Source: a virus
DNA length: 24,929 bases
Strand: one strand, 5' to 3'
IMG/VR virus record: IMGVR_UViG_3300030450_000497
Span: 1 to 24,929 of that record
The first letter of the stretch is position 1. Each line of letters opens with the position of its first letter. The translations under genes and the position numbers were made by a program. Positions 24,835 through 24,929 of this stretch are shown here, in pieces. A model generated the notes under the pieces. That model was not told the origin of the DNA. It did not search any database and saw only the letters and a program-made list of their open reading frames with translations.

Positions 24835-24882
24835 AATGCTTTTTTGTTAACCTACTTTACTTATTATAATTAACTTGTTAAC
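24706..24882. repeat. Cluster of four TTGTTAAC octamers at the start of the terminase operon
   Basis: Exact copies lie at 24706-24713, 24733-24740 (opposite orientation), 24844-24851 and 24875-24882. Three of the four extend to TTGTTAACC. The last two are 31 bases apart, about three helix turns. I noticed only two further exact copies in the rest of the window (12748-12755 and 16319-16326). The layout resembles repeated recognition sites such as lambda cosB R sites, or operators for a regulator. Confidence 0.55.
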
Positions 24883-24929
24883 TACATATGTCAACTGACG
24901 CTAGATAATTTCGGAGCTTTCAGATGACC
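24835..24929 (-). promoter_or_regulatory. Leader before the terminase operon with a possible promoter
   Basis: This 95-base stretch has no complete gene. On the minus strand a perfect TTGACA (24889-24894) and a perfect TATAAT (24863-24868) are present, but the spacer is 20 bases, longer than the ideal 17, so the promoter is uncertain. Two TTGTTAAC octamers lie within and below it. At the right edge one frame stays open for eight codons to a TAG at 24901-24903, which may be the tail end of an upstream gene. Confidence 0.35.

Noticed and set aside
1-24929. CRISPR arrays, tRNA or rRNA genes, insertion sequences, toxin-antitoxin or defence genes
   Set aside because: I saw no regular repeat-spacer array, no cloverleaf-like sequence, no transposase, and no frame outside the phage structural set on either strand.

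Overview
The window is the late structural region of a lambda-like, long-tailed (siphovirus-type) double-stranded DNA phage. All convincing genes lie on the minus strand, so the late operon reads from the right edge (terminase) to the left edge (tail fibres). The DNA is AT-rich. The fibre proteins use repeat styles that I associate with marine phages, especially cyanophages and pelagiphages (stretches such as LDVTGNITV, ELFYDNSKK, ARAWINFDG). A marine bacterial or cyanobacterial host is therefore likely, but nothing here proves it. There are no host genes, integrase, replication, lysis or tRNA genes in view, so free phage and prophage cannot be told apart.

Layout from right to left. 24835-24929: short non-coding leader with a possible promoter. 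A TTGTTAAC octamer occurs four times in 24706-24882, over the leader and the start of the small terminase gene. Packaging and head: small terminase (24340-24834), large terminase (22472-24343), Ig-like plus gpW-like joining protein (21885-22466), portal (20292-21875), then one 858-residue polyprotein (17729-20305) joining an N-terminal phage domain, a Tudor-like domain, the prohead protease and the HK97-fold capsid protein. A strong hairpin/T-tract terminator follows it. Head-tail junction and tail: a 54-residue gene, gpFII-like connector, gpU-like terminator, tail tube protein, tail chaperones G and T joined by a -1 frameshift site, tape measure, gpM, gpL, a JAMM-only gpK, gpI and gpJ. Fibres: a 264-residue fibre protein, two paralogous short proteins flanking a C1q-like protein, two small conserved proteins, a BppU-like domain protein, a 1399-residue repetitive fibre, two further small proteins, and a partial proline-rich gene that starts with TTG and runs off the left edge.

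Gene order follows lambda closely (Nu1-A-W-B-[C/E]-FII-U-V-G-T-H-M-L-K-I-J). The departures are: capsid protease and shell protein made as one chain; no separate scaffold or decoration genes, and no gpFI or gpZ that I recognise; gpL without cysteines, hence without lambda's Fe-S cluster; and gpK without the NlpC/P60 half. Many neighbours overlap as ATGA or TAATG, which points to translational coupling. I see no unknown defence or mobile system. The most original features are the capsid polyprotein, the octamer cluster at the terminase gene, and the terminator placed directly before a gene that has no ribosome binding site.
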